Below are positions 44,466 to 56,737 of a stretch of DNA of 64,000 nucleotides, one piece after another. Position numbers and translations under genes: made by a program. Origin of the DNA: Melieria omissa (Eukaryota; Arthropoda; Insecta; Diptera; Ulidiidae). The stretch is taken from contig OZ020268.1 of NCBI GenBank assembly GCA_963971225.1, positions 56,791,900 to 56,855,899 on the forward strand, read 5' to 3'. A model generated the notes under the pieces. The model saw only the letters and a list, made by a program, of their open reading frames with translations, searched no databases and had not been told where the DNA came from. How positions within the stretch are numbered: the stretch's first letter is position 1; each line of letters starts with the position of its first letter.

Positions 44466-46668
44466 TAAATAGTTTATTAAATGTATATTAATGAACCTAT
44501 ATTAATTTTGTCCAGTTTTTCTATTTTTACCACAAAAATATTCGCACTTTGTGTACCTATAATTTGTCACAACCTAACATACTTTTTTGTGACAAGTTTG
44601 TTATTAGCAAACAATTTGCAACACTTTCTGTGTTCTCACAGTTTATCACAACGTGACTTACTTTAGATTTTTGTCACAAGTTTGTGATTAGCTAATCAAC
44701 TTGTAATGAAAAATCAATATATAACAAATATTGATTAGACACTAATCCTTTAATTTCTACTTTTTGCGTAAAAAAAGTCAACGAATAATTGAATTTTCTT
44801 TTACTACAGAATCAAGTTTGATGTAAATTTTATGTAAAAATACCCACTATTTGTTGCCTCATAATGTCTCACAATGTTACCAATTTTATTTGTGACAGGT
44901 TTGTGACTGACCAAATAATTATAAATTAAAAGGTATTGAAGTTAAAACAATTACGGGTCAAAATTAAATCATATATCTTAAAGTTTGTTGTGAAACTAAA
45001 TGAATAAATAATTTTTATACAAGTGATGTTATGTCACAAACTTAGTTTTATTACTTTTATCAAGATTTTTCTGTTTATTTTGTAAAAATATCAAAATTTT
45101 GGTGTGTAATGTTTTGTCACAATGCAATCAACACTTTTTGTGTCAAGGTTGTGACTGCTTAGTCAACTTTTAATTAAAAAACTTTAATTAAAAAAGCCTG
45201 CCCAAAAATTAATTTCTTTGAAGTGCTTTTAATGCAAGAATCATATTTAATAAAGTTAAATGAGATGGGCGGAAAAACCTCACTGAAACACCACGCCTCG
45301 CGCCTTATTTAGGCGCTGCGGATCGCAATTGTTATAGTGTGAACAGGGCGCTTAATTTTTCTTCCATGCACCGCCACCGCCTCGCTGAGAGCTTCACTTT
45401 ACTGCATTGATAAATGCAAACAGACGCGTGAAAATAAATAATGTAGCACCCCTTTCGTCCGCCACTGCCCCGCCCACCCTCAGCATGTTTCTTAATCACG
45501 CGGCTCATGATTGTCGCTCAGCAGCCAGCGGCCGCAAAAAATTGAAAGTGGAAAATTCGCAGGCGCAAAAATTGAAACCAACAAAAGGTTTCCCGTGCCG
45601 CCAATTTTCGCCGCTACGTAAAGAACGGCTTTAGCACATGCTTTGTTGTTGTTGTTGTTGTTGCCGCGGTGCTCATCACGAAATGTGAAATTTTTATTTT
45701 CATTTACGCTGGCGCGGCTTCAATTCAGCGACAGCCACGTTGGTTGCGGCAAAGCGAATGTGAATGGTGCGCCGAGGCGGGTGTGAGACATTCGAAAGTG
45801 CTAATAATCCGTTATTTTTGCCGTTATTCCGTTGTTGAAGGTTTTCACGGGTTTTGATAGGGCAGACAAAAGCATTTCCCATTGTGGCAATGTAGACGCA
45901 CGCGGTAGGCTTCGGCAGCTGCTGCACCGAATCAACTGCTGCGTTCGTTTGGCATCACATTCAGTCAGTCAGTCAGTCATTCAGGCTTTCCGCTTCGCCT
46001 CGAGTGGAAGGACACAAATTTGAAACTAATTTTTAAATGGTTTCGTTTACGAAGTGGGAGGCGTGGCTCACGTGAAAGGTGGCGACGTTGATTGACATTT
46101 TCCCTTCGAGGGCGCCTAATGCGATTGAAGCCTGCACGCGCGCGACACGCATTGAAAGCTTACATTTTGTAAGCGCTTTAGTGTTGGCAACAAATTTTAC
46201 ACGACGACAATGAGTGGATGTGTAAAAATTAAGGTTGTTGGTTCAATGAGTAAAATTATTAAAAATTTTTGGAAAATTTCAAGTTAAACCAAAATGTTTG
46301 CAACATGTTTATAGTTATTTATAATTTATAGTTGTGAACAATTTTGAATTGCTAAACTTTTCAGGGAATTGGGTTGCAGACATTTTTTAAGTTAAACGGA
46401 AATGTGAGCAATATTTGTTGATGTCACACTGACACTCTGTCACAATTTTAAATTTTTTTTATTTATTTATTTCTATTTATTCGTCTACAGAGGTTCTTCC
46501 AGACTACTAGATCAATTAAATACTTAAAATAAATTCAATTTGAAGTTATATTCATTTAAATTAAAGTTAATAACATCGGAAAAAGTGTTGCATCGCCGAA
46601 TGCATCTTGATATTGGCTCATTAAATGCATATGTAGATTTGTGTGCGGCGACCGTAAAGAGTCGTACC

Positions 46669-46824
46669 CAGTGGCGGATTCAGGGGGTGTTTTGGGGGTT
46701 GAAACCCCCCCCCGAAATATTAGGATCGACATTAAAACTACATACAAATTAAAATACAATTTATGAATATCAAAGAATTACTTTTTGAAACGCCCCCCGA
46801 AATATTTTTCTGAATCCGCCCCTG
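46669..46824. mobile_element. hAT MITE, 156 bp
   Basis: Inverted ends CAGTGGCGGATTCAG and (rc) CAGGGGCGGATTCAG are bordered by a perfect 8 bp duplication GTCGTACC (46661-46668 and 46825-46832), the hAT signature. Confidence 0.9.
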
Positions 46825-47677
46825 GTCGTACCTGCCTAAATTCGCGTGTAGGGCAGCGGAAATTTAGCAGTTCATAAATTTCATTACAATTAATTTTACC
46901 GTTAATGATATTATATATATGTAAACATCACCTAGAAGTGAGTCCTTCTATCAGATAAGCTTTGCAAGCTTAACAGCTTTCGTCTACCCAGATAATTGGG
47001 ATAATTTTATAATAATAATTATGTAATAATATATAATAATAATATAATAATTTGATAGGTTTAAACAATTTAGGATTTGATTGGAACATTTTATGAACTA
47101 AACCATAATTTTGCAAGATGAGGAAATTTATTTTTGCGTAACTTTGGCACAAAGTTAACTATAAAGATATGAAAAATGTTTCAACATAATTGTAAACTTT
47201 TGTGATTTATAACTAAAAGGATTGCATAATTATTTGGGTTCGATGTCACATTTTGTCACAAATTTAAAGGCTAAAGTGAAGAATACTTTTGAACTTAAGT
47301 GAAGACATTTTTAATTCAAAATACAAAGATTTTGTCTTGTAGTTTTGATTTTTTTAGGAAAAGTGCAACATTAAGTGTCGAAATTGTTAACATTTAATGT
47401 GACACATAATTAATTTTATAATTTCCCCTTAGTCAATTTAGGCTTTCAAATTGTATTTCACACATTTTGTGCATTAATGGAATAGTTTTTCTTTATTAAC
47501 ATAGTTATTTAGCTGTCACAGTTTATGTCACAGATGATATCATTAAATGTAGCAACATTTTGAAAGGAGATTTCACGTATCTGTTGTTTAAAACAACAAT
47601 ATGTGCAATAACTGATTGTTTTTTTGTGTCACATTTAGTGTGACAAACTAAAATCATACTTTTACGTTATAATTCGT

Positions 47678-47797
47678 TAGGGGCGGATTCAGAAAAATAT
47701 TTTGGGGGTGTTTCAAAACGTGATTCTTTTATATTGATAAATGTAGTTTTAAAGTCGACCCTAATTTTCGGGGGTTTCAACCCTGAATCTGCCACTG
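47678..47797. mobile_element. hAT MITE, 120 bp, second copy
   Basis: Same ends as the copy at 46669, in inverted orientation (TAGGGGCGGATTCAG ... CTGAATCTGCCACTG). Flanks TAATTCGT and TAATTTAC match at five of eight positions, so this copy is older. Confidence 0.75.
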
Positions 47798-48371
47798 TAA
47801 TTTACAGAACATAAATGAAAAAACACATATTTTGTAGCTTTATTTCATAATGTATGACATACACACATTTCGTTTGAGTTAGTTTGAAGCAATTCATACC
47901 AAATGGAGTGAACTCTTCCACTATGGAATAGTTGTCAGATGTTTTCTTAAATTCTCGCGACGTCAAATGTTGCATCTCGTAGAGTCTAGAAGCTAAATTG
48001 AATCCCATAACATGCTGCAGACAATATTTGAAGTGCGGAAAGCACACAAGTGCCGAGCGAAGCCTGCAAAGACGCAGCGTTCATATTGCTCAAAGTAAAT
48101 AGCGCATTCAAGTAAAGACGAATAAGAAGAAGAAGAAGTTGGAGCGTTACGGATATGCAGACAAAGCTGTTTGCGCGCCGCCGATAGCCCACAGCACTCG
48201 AAGCAGCGTAGGAGTACAACAGTGCGTTTGTGTGTGTGTGTGAAACTGTGTCTGTGTGCCGACTGGTAAGTTACAGCGAAGTCAAGCTATCTATTTACAA
48301 ACGCAGCGACAGATAGTCACTTTTGTGGGGCGGAGTGCGCGCAAACCAGTGCAGTGTCCTTACGGGCTCGC

Positions 48372-48411
48372 ATGGCAGTGCTCTTCTTTCTGTGTGCGAA
48401 TGTTTGTGCTG
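48372..48411 (+). CDS. possible signal-peptide exon
   Basis: ATG opens MAVLFFLCANVCA, a short hydrophobic signal-peptide-like sequence, ending GCTG|GTGAGT (48411), a strong donor in phase 1. This is the usual first-exon design of insect secreted proteins. It cannot join the exon at 50634 (phase 0). The frame at 48430-48882 is a possible partner but no convincing acceptor was found. Confidence 0.3.
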
Positions 48412-48429
48412 GTGAGTGCGCAGCGCATT

Positions 48430-48882
48430 AATAATTACATTTATAAAGTAACACTTGAAGAGCACTTAGAAGGCTGCCCGTCACTGTGCGCACGGACAGC
48501 GCAACGCACAGATATACACAGTTACAGCTGCAGTTGTGGCCGCTGTCTGCGCCTCGATCGACATTTTGGCGCGCGTCAAGTACTGCACTTCGCTGTAAGG
48601 ATATTAGTTTCGGGCGCTGCTACGCTACAGCGCCGTCCGGGACTGTGTGGGGTGGCGAAAGTGTGTTCGCCAGCATGCAGGTTGATGTATTACTCGGGCG
48701 CCCGGCGACGCATCACGTCCCGTGTCGTCTCCGCAACGCTGCCGAGAATTGTAGTTTGCGTGTTGGACGCAAATCCACTGCTCGTCACGCAGAAGTACGA
48801 CCCGTTCGAGTGCTCCGGTTGCGCCGAATGCCCTCAGGGTTGCGCACAGCATTGGGGTTGCCAGTGCGCCCGTTGCGGTTGA
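48430..48882 (+). CDS. uncertain Cys-rich open frame
   Basis: GC-rich frame ending TGA at 48880-48882. Its last 30 codons (LLVTQKYDPFECSGC then AECPQGCAQHWGCQCARCG) have G/C at most third positions and ten cysteines, as in a secreted Cys-rich peptide. Other frames on both strands are also open, so GC content alone may explain it. No family recognised. Confidence 0.25.
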   Translation, partial: NNYIYKVTLEEHLEGCPSLCARTAQRTDIHSYSCSCGRCLRLDRHFGARQVLHFAVRILVSGAATLQRRPGLCGVAKVCSPACRLMYYSGARRRITSRVVSATLPRIVVCVLDANPLLVTQKYDPFECSGCAECPQGCAQHWGCQCARCG

Positions 48883-50633
48883 CGCCTTTTCTGATAATAA
48901 CCAGCAGCGCTGGCAGCGGTCGTTGCGGCGCTGTGTCGAGCTGGTAGATGGTTTTAAATCTGACATTTGGTGCTTGTTGTATTTTTTGTTGCTTGTTTTT
49001 TGGAAGCTGCTTTACGTTGTAGTCAAATTGCACTTTAATGCACTCAAGAAATTGAATGATAAATATTTCAGGAAATCAATTTCAGAGAAGCACACTTTGT
49101 GTTAGCCACTTCACGACCAATGGGAGGCATTTGTGCCAATATGAACTTGTCTGTTAATTTTGACTGTATGAAAGTAGAAACACTAAAAAGGCATAAGTTA
49201 GATAACAAATGCTTTAAATCCAGTAAACAAGTTTCTTTCGTCCTTAAAATTAGGTTTGTAGCGAAGTGTGACAGCAAATAAGGTGAACAATTTTAAAAAA
49301 TTGTTGTTTTGATACATAAAAAGTAGACATTTCACATGTTAACTCTTATAAACAACATAATTATTTGATTATGACAGAAAGTGTGACAATTTAATGATAC
49401 CAAAATTACGCAGAATATATTTATTTGCGCATGAAATGTGTAAAAAAAATTGTTAAGTTTTTAAACTTCATTTTACCTTTTGTGCCAATGCTAAATTATT
49501 GATTTAAATAAGAAACTGTGAAGATGCATTTCAATAATTTTTTTCGATCTTTAGAAGAAGTCATGTCACACAATGTGACAGCAAAAAAATGTCAAAAATT
49601 GCACTACATAAAAAAAAATAATTGTATTACATAAAAAGCATGAATGATGAATATTTTTCGAAAGAACAGAATTAAGTAATTTGGACATAAAGGGGGACAA
49701 TTTAATGATATACAAATTACGCAGAGTTATTTTGTTTACGCATGAAATGTGTGAAGTCAAACTATTTGAAACTTTTTAAGAATTCTGTGACAAATCTTGA
49801 CAGCAACAAATTGACAAAAATTTACATTAATGATTTAAATGAAATTAAATTTACTTTAATGATTTATTAAAAAAAATTAAAAGATGCATTTTAATAATTT
49901 TTTCAATTTGCAGTGCGACAGACAAAACTTTACAAATAATCGGAAAATGATCACATAATCACGTTTATTAATAATTTCGATCTTTAGAATAAAATTTGTG
50001 ATAGAGTGTGACAACAAACAAATTAAAAAAAAGAACATTTATTGGTTTAAATAAAAAAAAATTATAAAATGCAGCTTAGCAATGTTTTTGCTTCTAAATA
50101 TAAATTGTTTGTCACACCAGAAAATTTTGACAAGATGTCAAAGTGATTTTTCAAGTGCGCAAAATGCATACATTTTTAAAACTATATAATTCTTCAATTG
50201 TGCCAGAAATTGTGACAGCAAAAAACGTTGAAAACCTTTTCGTGTAACTTCGAAAATGTCTGAAATCTATTTTAACTAATGTAACGATCTTCATTGCAAT
50301 TTTTCACGCATTCACTGACTGCCCTGTTAGTCAAAGTCAACTTGTTGCCTTTCTGCATTGCTGGCATTAAACCACATGTCACATGGAATCCTGCCAGTTT
50401 TCTCTGATTTTTTCCGTGCACCATTGACCGCACCTTACATGCATATTTCATTTCCAAAATAATTTTTAATTGAAAACGCAGACGTGATGAATGAAGCCGC
50501 TGCCAATAAAGCGTGACGCGTAAAATTATGTTTGACGGAAAATGCCATTTACCGTGCATGCTGTCACCGTTGGGTGGAAGAAAAATGCCGAAGTAAAATA
50601 ATAAATTTTTGTTGTTAATTATTCCACTTGCAG

Positions 50634-52310
50634 GCGTACTACGAGAAGGCGCAGACCGCTGCTGGACTTGGCGGCCGCGGCGGTATTCATTATGCGTCGA
50701 GTGCGTATCGCGGGCCATTCAATCCATCATATCAGTCGTTGCCACAATCGCAGCCACAGCCAGAGCAACAGCAACCACAACAGCAGCAGCAGCTGCCACG
50801 CGAACAGCAACAACAACAACCACACCGGCAGCAGCAACATTTGTACGCTTACGCTGAGCCGGATGCGCGTTACACGCACGAAAGTGAAACGCCGCAACCT
50901 CAGCAACAATATAAACAACAACATCTGCACCACCAACAACAACAACAATACCAGCAGCAATTGCACCAATATGCCCAACAACAACTGTACGCTTATTATG
51001 CGCTACAAAAGCAGCATCAGCAACAACAACAACAGCAGCAACAACAGCAGCAGCATTCACAACAGCGTTCGCCATCAGCGCCATCGCCATCGCCTTCACT
51101 GCCGTCGCCTCCACCGCTACCAGCACTGCAACGGCCGCCGCATCCTCATGCGCCACAACAACAAATACACTACGTCATTGCCATCCCATTGTCGTACATG
51201 CGGCAGCTGCAGCAGCAATTAGTGTCCGCGCACGAAGCGCCGTTCGGCTACGGCCAGCCAACGCCCACAGCGCTCGCCCAACCGCACGCACGTCCTTTGG
51301 CGCGACCACAGTCGGTCGTGCTGCTGCAGCCCATTGCCAGGGAGCAGCTCGCCTACCAGCCATCGCCGCCACCACCACCACAACCACTGCTGCAGTACTC
51401 AGCAGCCGACGCCGCACCGCCACCAGCCGCGCCCGCAGCCCACACCACACAGCTCATTCAACTGCCCGCGAATCTGCTGTTCGCAGCGGGGCGACTGCCG
51501 CCGGCCGGCTACCATCTGCACCGGTCGCCCGTATTTCAGCCATTTTTCTATGGTCAGCCGCAGCATGTAAGGCAACAGCAGCTTCAACAACAACCAGAGC
51601 CATACGCACAGCAACAGCCGCAACCGGCAACGTACCAACACTCTCAACAGCAACAAAAACACCAACAACAAAAGCAACCGCAAGTAGTGCGTATTGGCGG
51701 CACAAAGTCGACCGCTAAATTGATAGCGACGCCATCGCCATCACTGGCGCCACCCGTTGCCTCCACAGCAGCAACAGCGCCGCACATTACGCCGCAAGCG
51801 GCAGCAGCGCTCAGCCCGATTGTGCACTACAATCCCGCCTACGTGCAGGCGCCACCGCCACTGCCACCGCCGGCAGCCGAGCAGCCGGCCGGCGCCATTG
51901 TCAACTATGCGCCGTTCGTACAGGGTCACTACAGCAGCATGCCGCAAACGACGCTGGTCAAGCTGTCGGCGCCCAGTGCGCTGGTAGCTCCATCGCCGCA
52001 CCACTACTACACGCTGCCACACCACCATCTAGTGGCATCAAAACTGTCTGCTTACCCTATGGCCGCCGCCTCCGCTGCAGCGCCAGCGTCGTACATTGTG
52101 CGCGCCAACCACTACGAGCCAGGCGCAGCCTTGCGTCTGCCGTTCTTTGAGCAGGCGGGCGGTGTACACTACGGTACGCATCTCTATCACCCGCCGACGC
52201 CGACGACGACGTCCAAGACTGCGGCCAACGGCCCACAGCAGCAGCAGCAGCAGTCGGCCGCAGCAGGTGGCGCCGCCGATGACAGCGCCAACATCGTTAA
52301 ATATCCGTAG
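50634..52310 (+). CDS. last exon of the Gln/Pro/Ala/Tyr-rich protein of unknown function
   Basis: Starts after ATTCCACTTGCAG (50621-50633) in phase 0 and runs 558 codons to TAG at 52308-52310. With the exons at 42413 and 42670 the visible protein is about 659 residues. Composition: long Gln runs (about 50765-51065), Pro-rich blocks (51080-51130 and 51370-51400), then Ala/Pro/Tyr/His-rich sequence with YYTLPHHHL, PAYVQAPPPLPPPAAE and SYIVRANHYEPG. No recognised domain, zinc finger or transmembrane segment. The repeated Tyr/His/Pro style is seen in secreted or matrix proteins and also in disordered regulators; no signal peptide is visible because the 5' end is missing. Gene function unknown. 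Confidence 0.8.
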   Translation, partial: AYYEKAQTAAGLGGRGGIHYASSAYRGPFNPSYQSLPQSQPQPEQQQPQQQQQLPREQQQQQPHRQQQHLYAYAEPDARYTHESETPQPQQQYKQQHLHHQQQQQYQQQLHQYAQQQLYAYYALQKQHQQQQQQQQQQQQHSQQRSPSAPSPSPSLPSPPPLPALQRPPHPHAPQQQIHYVIAIPLSYMRQLQQQLVSAHEAPFGYGQPTPTALAQPHARPLARPQSVVLLQPIAREQLAYQPSPPPPPQPLLQYSAADAAPPPAAPAAHTTQLIQLPANLLFAAGRLPPAGYHLHRSPVFQPFFYGQPQHVRQQQLQQQPEPYAQQQPQPATYQHSQQQQKHQQQKQPQVVRIGGTKSTAKLIATPSPSLAPPVASTAATAPHITPQAAAALSPIVHYNPAYVQAPPPLPPPAAEQPAGAIVNYAPFVQGHYSSMPQTTLVKLSAPSALVAPSPHHYYTLPHHHLVASKLSAYPMAAASAAAPASYIVRANHYEPGAALRLPFFEQAGGVHYGTHLYHPPTPTTTSKTAANGPQQQQQQSAAAGGAADDSANIVKYP

Positions 52311-52681
52311 TGGCAGCTGGCGCACTTGTTGCCCGGATTACCTGCGTTAATCTTAAGTGCTGCCCGCCGGCGTCGCGCCCGCTCCGCGAGCTGCTCTGCT
52401 ATTCAGTTGTTCAGCTGCTTAGCGGCCGAGCCACTGGGATCGGATTGTCGGCTGGTCAATGCAAATCGACTGCTGGCTGCTAATTAAAATTAATTTAAGT
52501 TGTGGGTCTGGTAGTCACTGTGGCCGATTCGGGTTGCTGTGTATTTGTGTGCTGGGTTAGAGCCCGTTGAGGAAATCACTTGAAATTAGTTTAAGGTTAG
52601 GTTAGGTTGGGCTATGGAAGGTGGTTTATTGTTGTTTGTCGAAGGTTTAGAGTCTAAGAAATGTGCTTAAATTTATAACGA

Positions 52682-52687
52682 AAATAA
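52682..52687 (+). terminator. poly(A) signal of the Gln/Pro-rich gene
   Basis: AATAAA about 370 bases after the stop codon. Confidence 0.5.
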
Positions 52688-52719
52688 AATGTTGAAACTT
52701 TAATTTCGAATAATTTACT

Positions 52720-54110
52720 AACAATAATTTGCTAACCTTTAAAATGAAAATAAAAATTACAAATTAAGGTTGAAATTCAAATTTCGATATTTTTTATAAA
52801 AGAAAACTCCACAGCAGCAAATAGAAAACAATTCGAAAAGATTACAAAATAAAAAAAAACACAACTCTTTTTAACTCCTAACATTTTTTTAACCGCGATC
52901 TAAAAGTGAAGGAAATTCTAAAAAATGTCTTAATCTTTAAAGCATGAAACAATATACAAATAAGTTTTGAAATATAAATTTTTAATATTTTTAAATAAAT
53001 TCAAAAAACAATTCTTATTTTTTTTGTAAGAAAACGGCACAGCAGCAAATAAAAAAAATTTGTAAATGCTCAATTGAAAAAAATAAATAAATTTCAAAGA
53101 TTTTAATTATTTTTTTTAAACGGGTTTTAAAATATTTAAAATTTCTAAAAAAATTTTACCCTTAAAACATGAAAAATAGAAAACAAAATCAGAAAATAAA
53201 AAAAACAATTTCTAACATATTTTGAATATTTTTGTTTTGTAAAAAAATTCCACAGCAACAAATAGTTAATTTTTTCTATTTGCTGCTGTGAAAAGATTGC
53301 TAGATTAAAACAAAAATTAAAACAAAATTTTAAAATTTTAATTTTTTCTTTTTAACTGTGTTTTAAAATTTGTAAAATTGATAAAAAATTTAACCTCTTA
53401 AACATGAAAAAATATACAATTTAATTTAACTTATCAATTAAATTGTAAATTTATAATTTAACTTTAATATTGAATACTTTTTAACGAGAAAAAAAGCCTC
53501 GTCAGCAAATCTTAAACAATTCAAAACACAATTTCTGACCTGTTTTGAACATTTTTGTGCAAAACAACCCACAGCAGAGAATAGAAGAATTTTAAAAGAA
53601 TGTTAAGTTAAAAAAAATAAAAAAAAATTTTAAATATTTTTTTAAACGGGTTTTAAAAGTTATTAATTAAAATTTATATAAATAACCCTTAAAATGTGAA
53701 AAAACCTTACCTTTTTAAATTTGTAACCTATTAAAACTAAAACCTAAAACATTCAAAAAATTCCTAACTTGTTCTGAATATTTTTTTTGCAAAAACCCCC
53801 CAGCTGCAAATAGAATTAAAAAAAATTGCAATATTTTGAAAGGAAACTAATTTTTAAAATTTCAATTATTGTTTTTCAACCCGAATTATAAAATATTTAA
53901 TTCTAAAATTTTTTTTAACCTTCAAAACATGAAAGAAGTGAATTAAAACAGTCAATTTTAAATATTTTGTAACATGAAAAAACCTGGTCTTAAAAAATTC
54001 CAAAAAATTTTTTTAACCTATAAACATAAAAATGAAAATAAAAATACGTAAGAAAACTTCAATTTAGAATATTTTTTTTTTTTAACAAAAACCCCAGCAA
54101 ACTGCGTTCA
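52720..54110. repeat. degenerate tandem repeat, about 220-250 bp unit
   Basis: CCACAGCAGCAAATAGAA-type blocks recur at about 52809, 53036, 53250, 53500, 53570, 53797 and 54090, each after a TTTTTTT(A)nAAAAAC block and before ACATGAAAAA. An inverted piece (CTATTTGCTGCTGTG) follows the third at 53276. The array begins soon after the poly(A) signal of the Gln/Pro-rich gene. Confidence 0.75.
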
Positions 54111-56735
54111 TTCTTGCTGAAAATTAAGTTTTCCACGTTTAGTCTCACTTTTCAATGTGAATATTTAATTTGTACGTTTGTGTGTATGCGTGTATGTTCA
54201 ACACACATTCATACACAGATTTCCGGTGCCGTTAGTTTTATATTCTACACTTTTTTTTCTTCCTTTTTTGCCGTTTCATTATTTATTGGCCTCTGTTCTC
54301 GTATGTTAATTGCTGGCCGATTTATGTTGTTGAACTTTGCCGACACGAGTTGTGGAAAAGTTTAGCAACTGCAATGTCCCTTGGCGTATTTTGCATAATG
54401 CATATTCATAAAATGAATAGATAAAAGCGATGCTGAGCAAAAAATACACAAACAAAAACATTGAAATAATTTCTAAGGGAAGAGTTTGTGGTCTCTTTGC
54501 AGGCAGAGTGAATTGATTAAAACTGATTTAAAAAAATAATAATAAATAACAAATAACTAAAACCAAATTTGCAATAACTTGAAAGAAAACAGATTAGAGA
54601 TGATTTAATATAAATTATATTCAATATCCAAGTCAGTGAAGAGCATTTTGCTACTTGTGAGTGGCAAAAGTATTCCAACTACTGGGAAGTAGCAAAATGG
54701 TGCAAGAGGCTTGAATGAGTTTAGAATATTGAATGAGAGAATATTTTTTGCATGTAACATAACCTAAGTATGCTTTTCAGAGATGCACAATCAAAAAAAA
54801 AGTGTTCAAAAAGTATAGCCGAGACAGTGTCTGATTCGCGTAAATCCTAACCTTAATTGTCTGCTTGGCCTCACACCAACGCTGAGCTGCCACCTACCGC
54901 TGCAATTTGCAGAACGCATTCACCCAGAAACTCGTCTCTGTTTTGAAAAATAAACAATATTTATAATACTTGATACCAGCACATAAGTAGCAAAGTTTTG
55001 TGTGTGTGTGTGCCTAAGCTCCAACATGAGCAGCTTAGCAGTGCAAGTCAACAATTAACGAACTCCACCTTTGTCGCATATCTCGCACACAGCACAAGTT
55101 CTGAGCGCCTAAAATGCCAGCTCAAAGTTTTCCAATCATGTCGGTCGGCCTTTGTGCTTAGATTATTTAACTTGTAAATTGTATTTGAAATTTGACAAAA
55201 TTTTATTTTTACAGTTTATTTATTTTGTTTTCGGTTGTTGGGTTTTTTTCCATGTTAAGCTTTTTTGAAGTATTTCAACTTTTTAATACGCTCACTACGC
55301 TGAATCGTGCAAACAAACAAAGCAAAGGCAAAAGGAGTGAGTACCAGGTGGAGGATATGAGACGGTGAACAGGGAGAGTGAGAGAAAGAGGGACTGTATG
55401 AAAATGCAAAGTCAGAAGAGCAAACAGCAACGCATAGAAACACCTGCGGATGTTCACAAACGGTGAGAGCTGAAGTGGAGTCTGAGGTACACTGAAAAAA
55501 GCTGAAAAGGAATAAACAATTTAATTGGATTTGAATGAAAAGTTCAATTACACTTATAAAAGAAATTAAAAATGTATTGGGGCAGCGAGTGAGCTGCAGG
55601 TGAGTTGGATACTGCGCCATGGGCAGACAAACCAAACTAGCAAAGAATTCAACAGTAGCTGCAGGAAACTGTTGAGCATCTCCTCTGCGAATCTTCGGCA
55701 GTTGTGGTCCTGATTCCTGTGACAGCACCTGCTTGACTGCCTAGTAGACCCGCACAAATTGCTCCCTCAAACCGTATCTACGGGAAGTCTACAACCAACA
55801 TTTTGCCGCTGCCAATTGTTTACAGTGTAGTCAACACGGCTTTCTGTTCGAAAATGTATATTTATATGTTGTTGATTATTTAAATGTGAGCGAATTATAT
55901 GGCTATCCTTCATGGTTGCCGTGTCGTCAGTTCTGAACACTGAACCGCAAACTTGTTTGTGTCTATGTGTGTGTGGTACTTTAGCTACTTACGGCTCGTA
56001 GCGTGCACTGTTCACTGATTTTGCTGCACAATTGCTGTGCGTATTTTGTTTTTATTTGCATGTTTACTTTAAAGCATTATTTATTAAAGAAAAACATTAA
56101 GCAAAAATAAATACACAGGTTGTGAAAATAAATAAAACGCTGACAAGTGTAAGTTGCATACAACAGTTTACACTTTCGAGAGCAAACACAATCAAACCTA
56201 AACAAACAAACACACGCACACACGTCGTCTTCACCTTATCCACCTTAAAGTTTTTGCATATGCAGAATATAGAGGAAATATTTAAATAAAATAATATAAT
56301 ATTTAAATAAAAATACAACGCAACAAAGAATGGCGAGTTGACAGCAGAGTGAAAGAATGCTGCTGTTGTCGTTGCGCGCCCACCTGGACGTATGAGTGAC
56401 ATTTTGAAGCGGCGTCAAGCGGCCGCAGAACCTTTGGGCTGCCACTCGTTCGTTGTGTGTCAAATCAAATTAGAGAAATTATTGTGATCGCACACGAACC
56501 CATGCTGGGACTTGGCATGCGTGTGCGTTTGAGTGCGTGAGTGTGGGTGCGCGTTGACACAGTAGGGTTCGGCTGCGGCTTCAACAATGGTCAGCGAGTG
56601 CCACAAGTGCCAGCAGTGGATTTGTGTCCTGCCTCGCTGTGCTTGTGTGCGGATTTGTATTTGCGAAAATGAGGTTGGCAGCAAAATCAGCCTGGCTGCC
56701 GGCAAGTAAAGCAGACGTCACGGCGAGACGCTGTG
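54111..56735. other. intergenic
   Basis: No supported gene. Open frames on both strands between 55250 and 55760 and at 56100-56700 lack codon bias. GTGTGTGT repeats occur at about 55000-55012. Confidence 0.45.
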
Positions 56736-56737
56736 TA

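Larger units (their letters stand above)
43319..50240. repeat. intronic field of dispersed TGTCACA/TGTGACA motifs
   Basis: More than twenty exact or near-exact copies of TGTCACA or its complement lie in two AT-rich stretches (43319-45160 and 46420-50240). Many are in a degenerate longer unit of the form TTTGTGACA..TTTGTGACT..AATCAACTTGTAAT. Chance predicts about one exact 7-mer (either strand) per 8 kb. It looks like an old tandem or dispersed repeat, now broken by a mariner and two hAT MITEs. Confidence 0.65.

Noticed and set aside
48486..48966. Second plus-strand frame and a minus-strand frame over the GC-rich stretch
   Set aside because: Their amino-acid composition is Arg-rich and implausible, with third-position GC lower than in the frame ending at 48882.
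50668..52350. Other frames over the Gln-rich exon on both strands
   Set aside because: CAG/CAA repeats keep all frames open; only the frame joined in phase to the exon at 42670 is accepted.
55255..55728. 157-codon minus-strand frame
   Set aside because: Low-complexity Phe/Ser/His content, no splice partners, no conserved motif.
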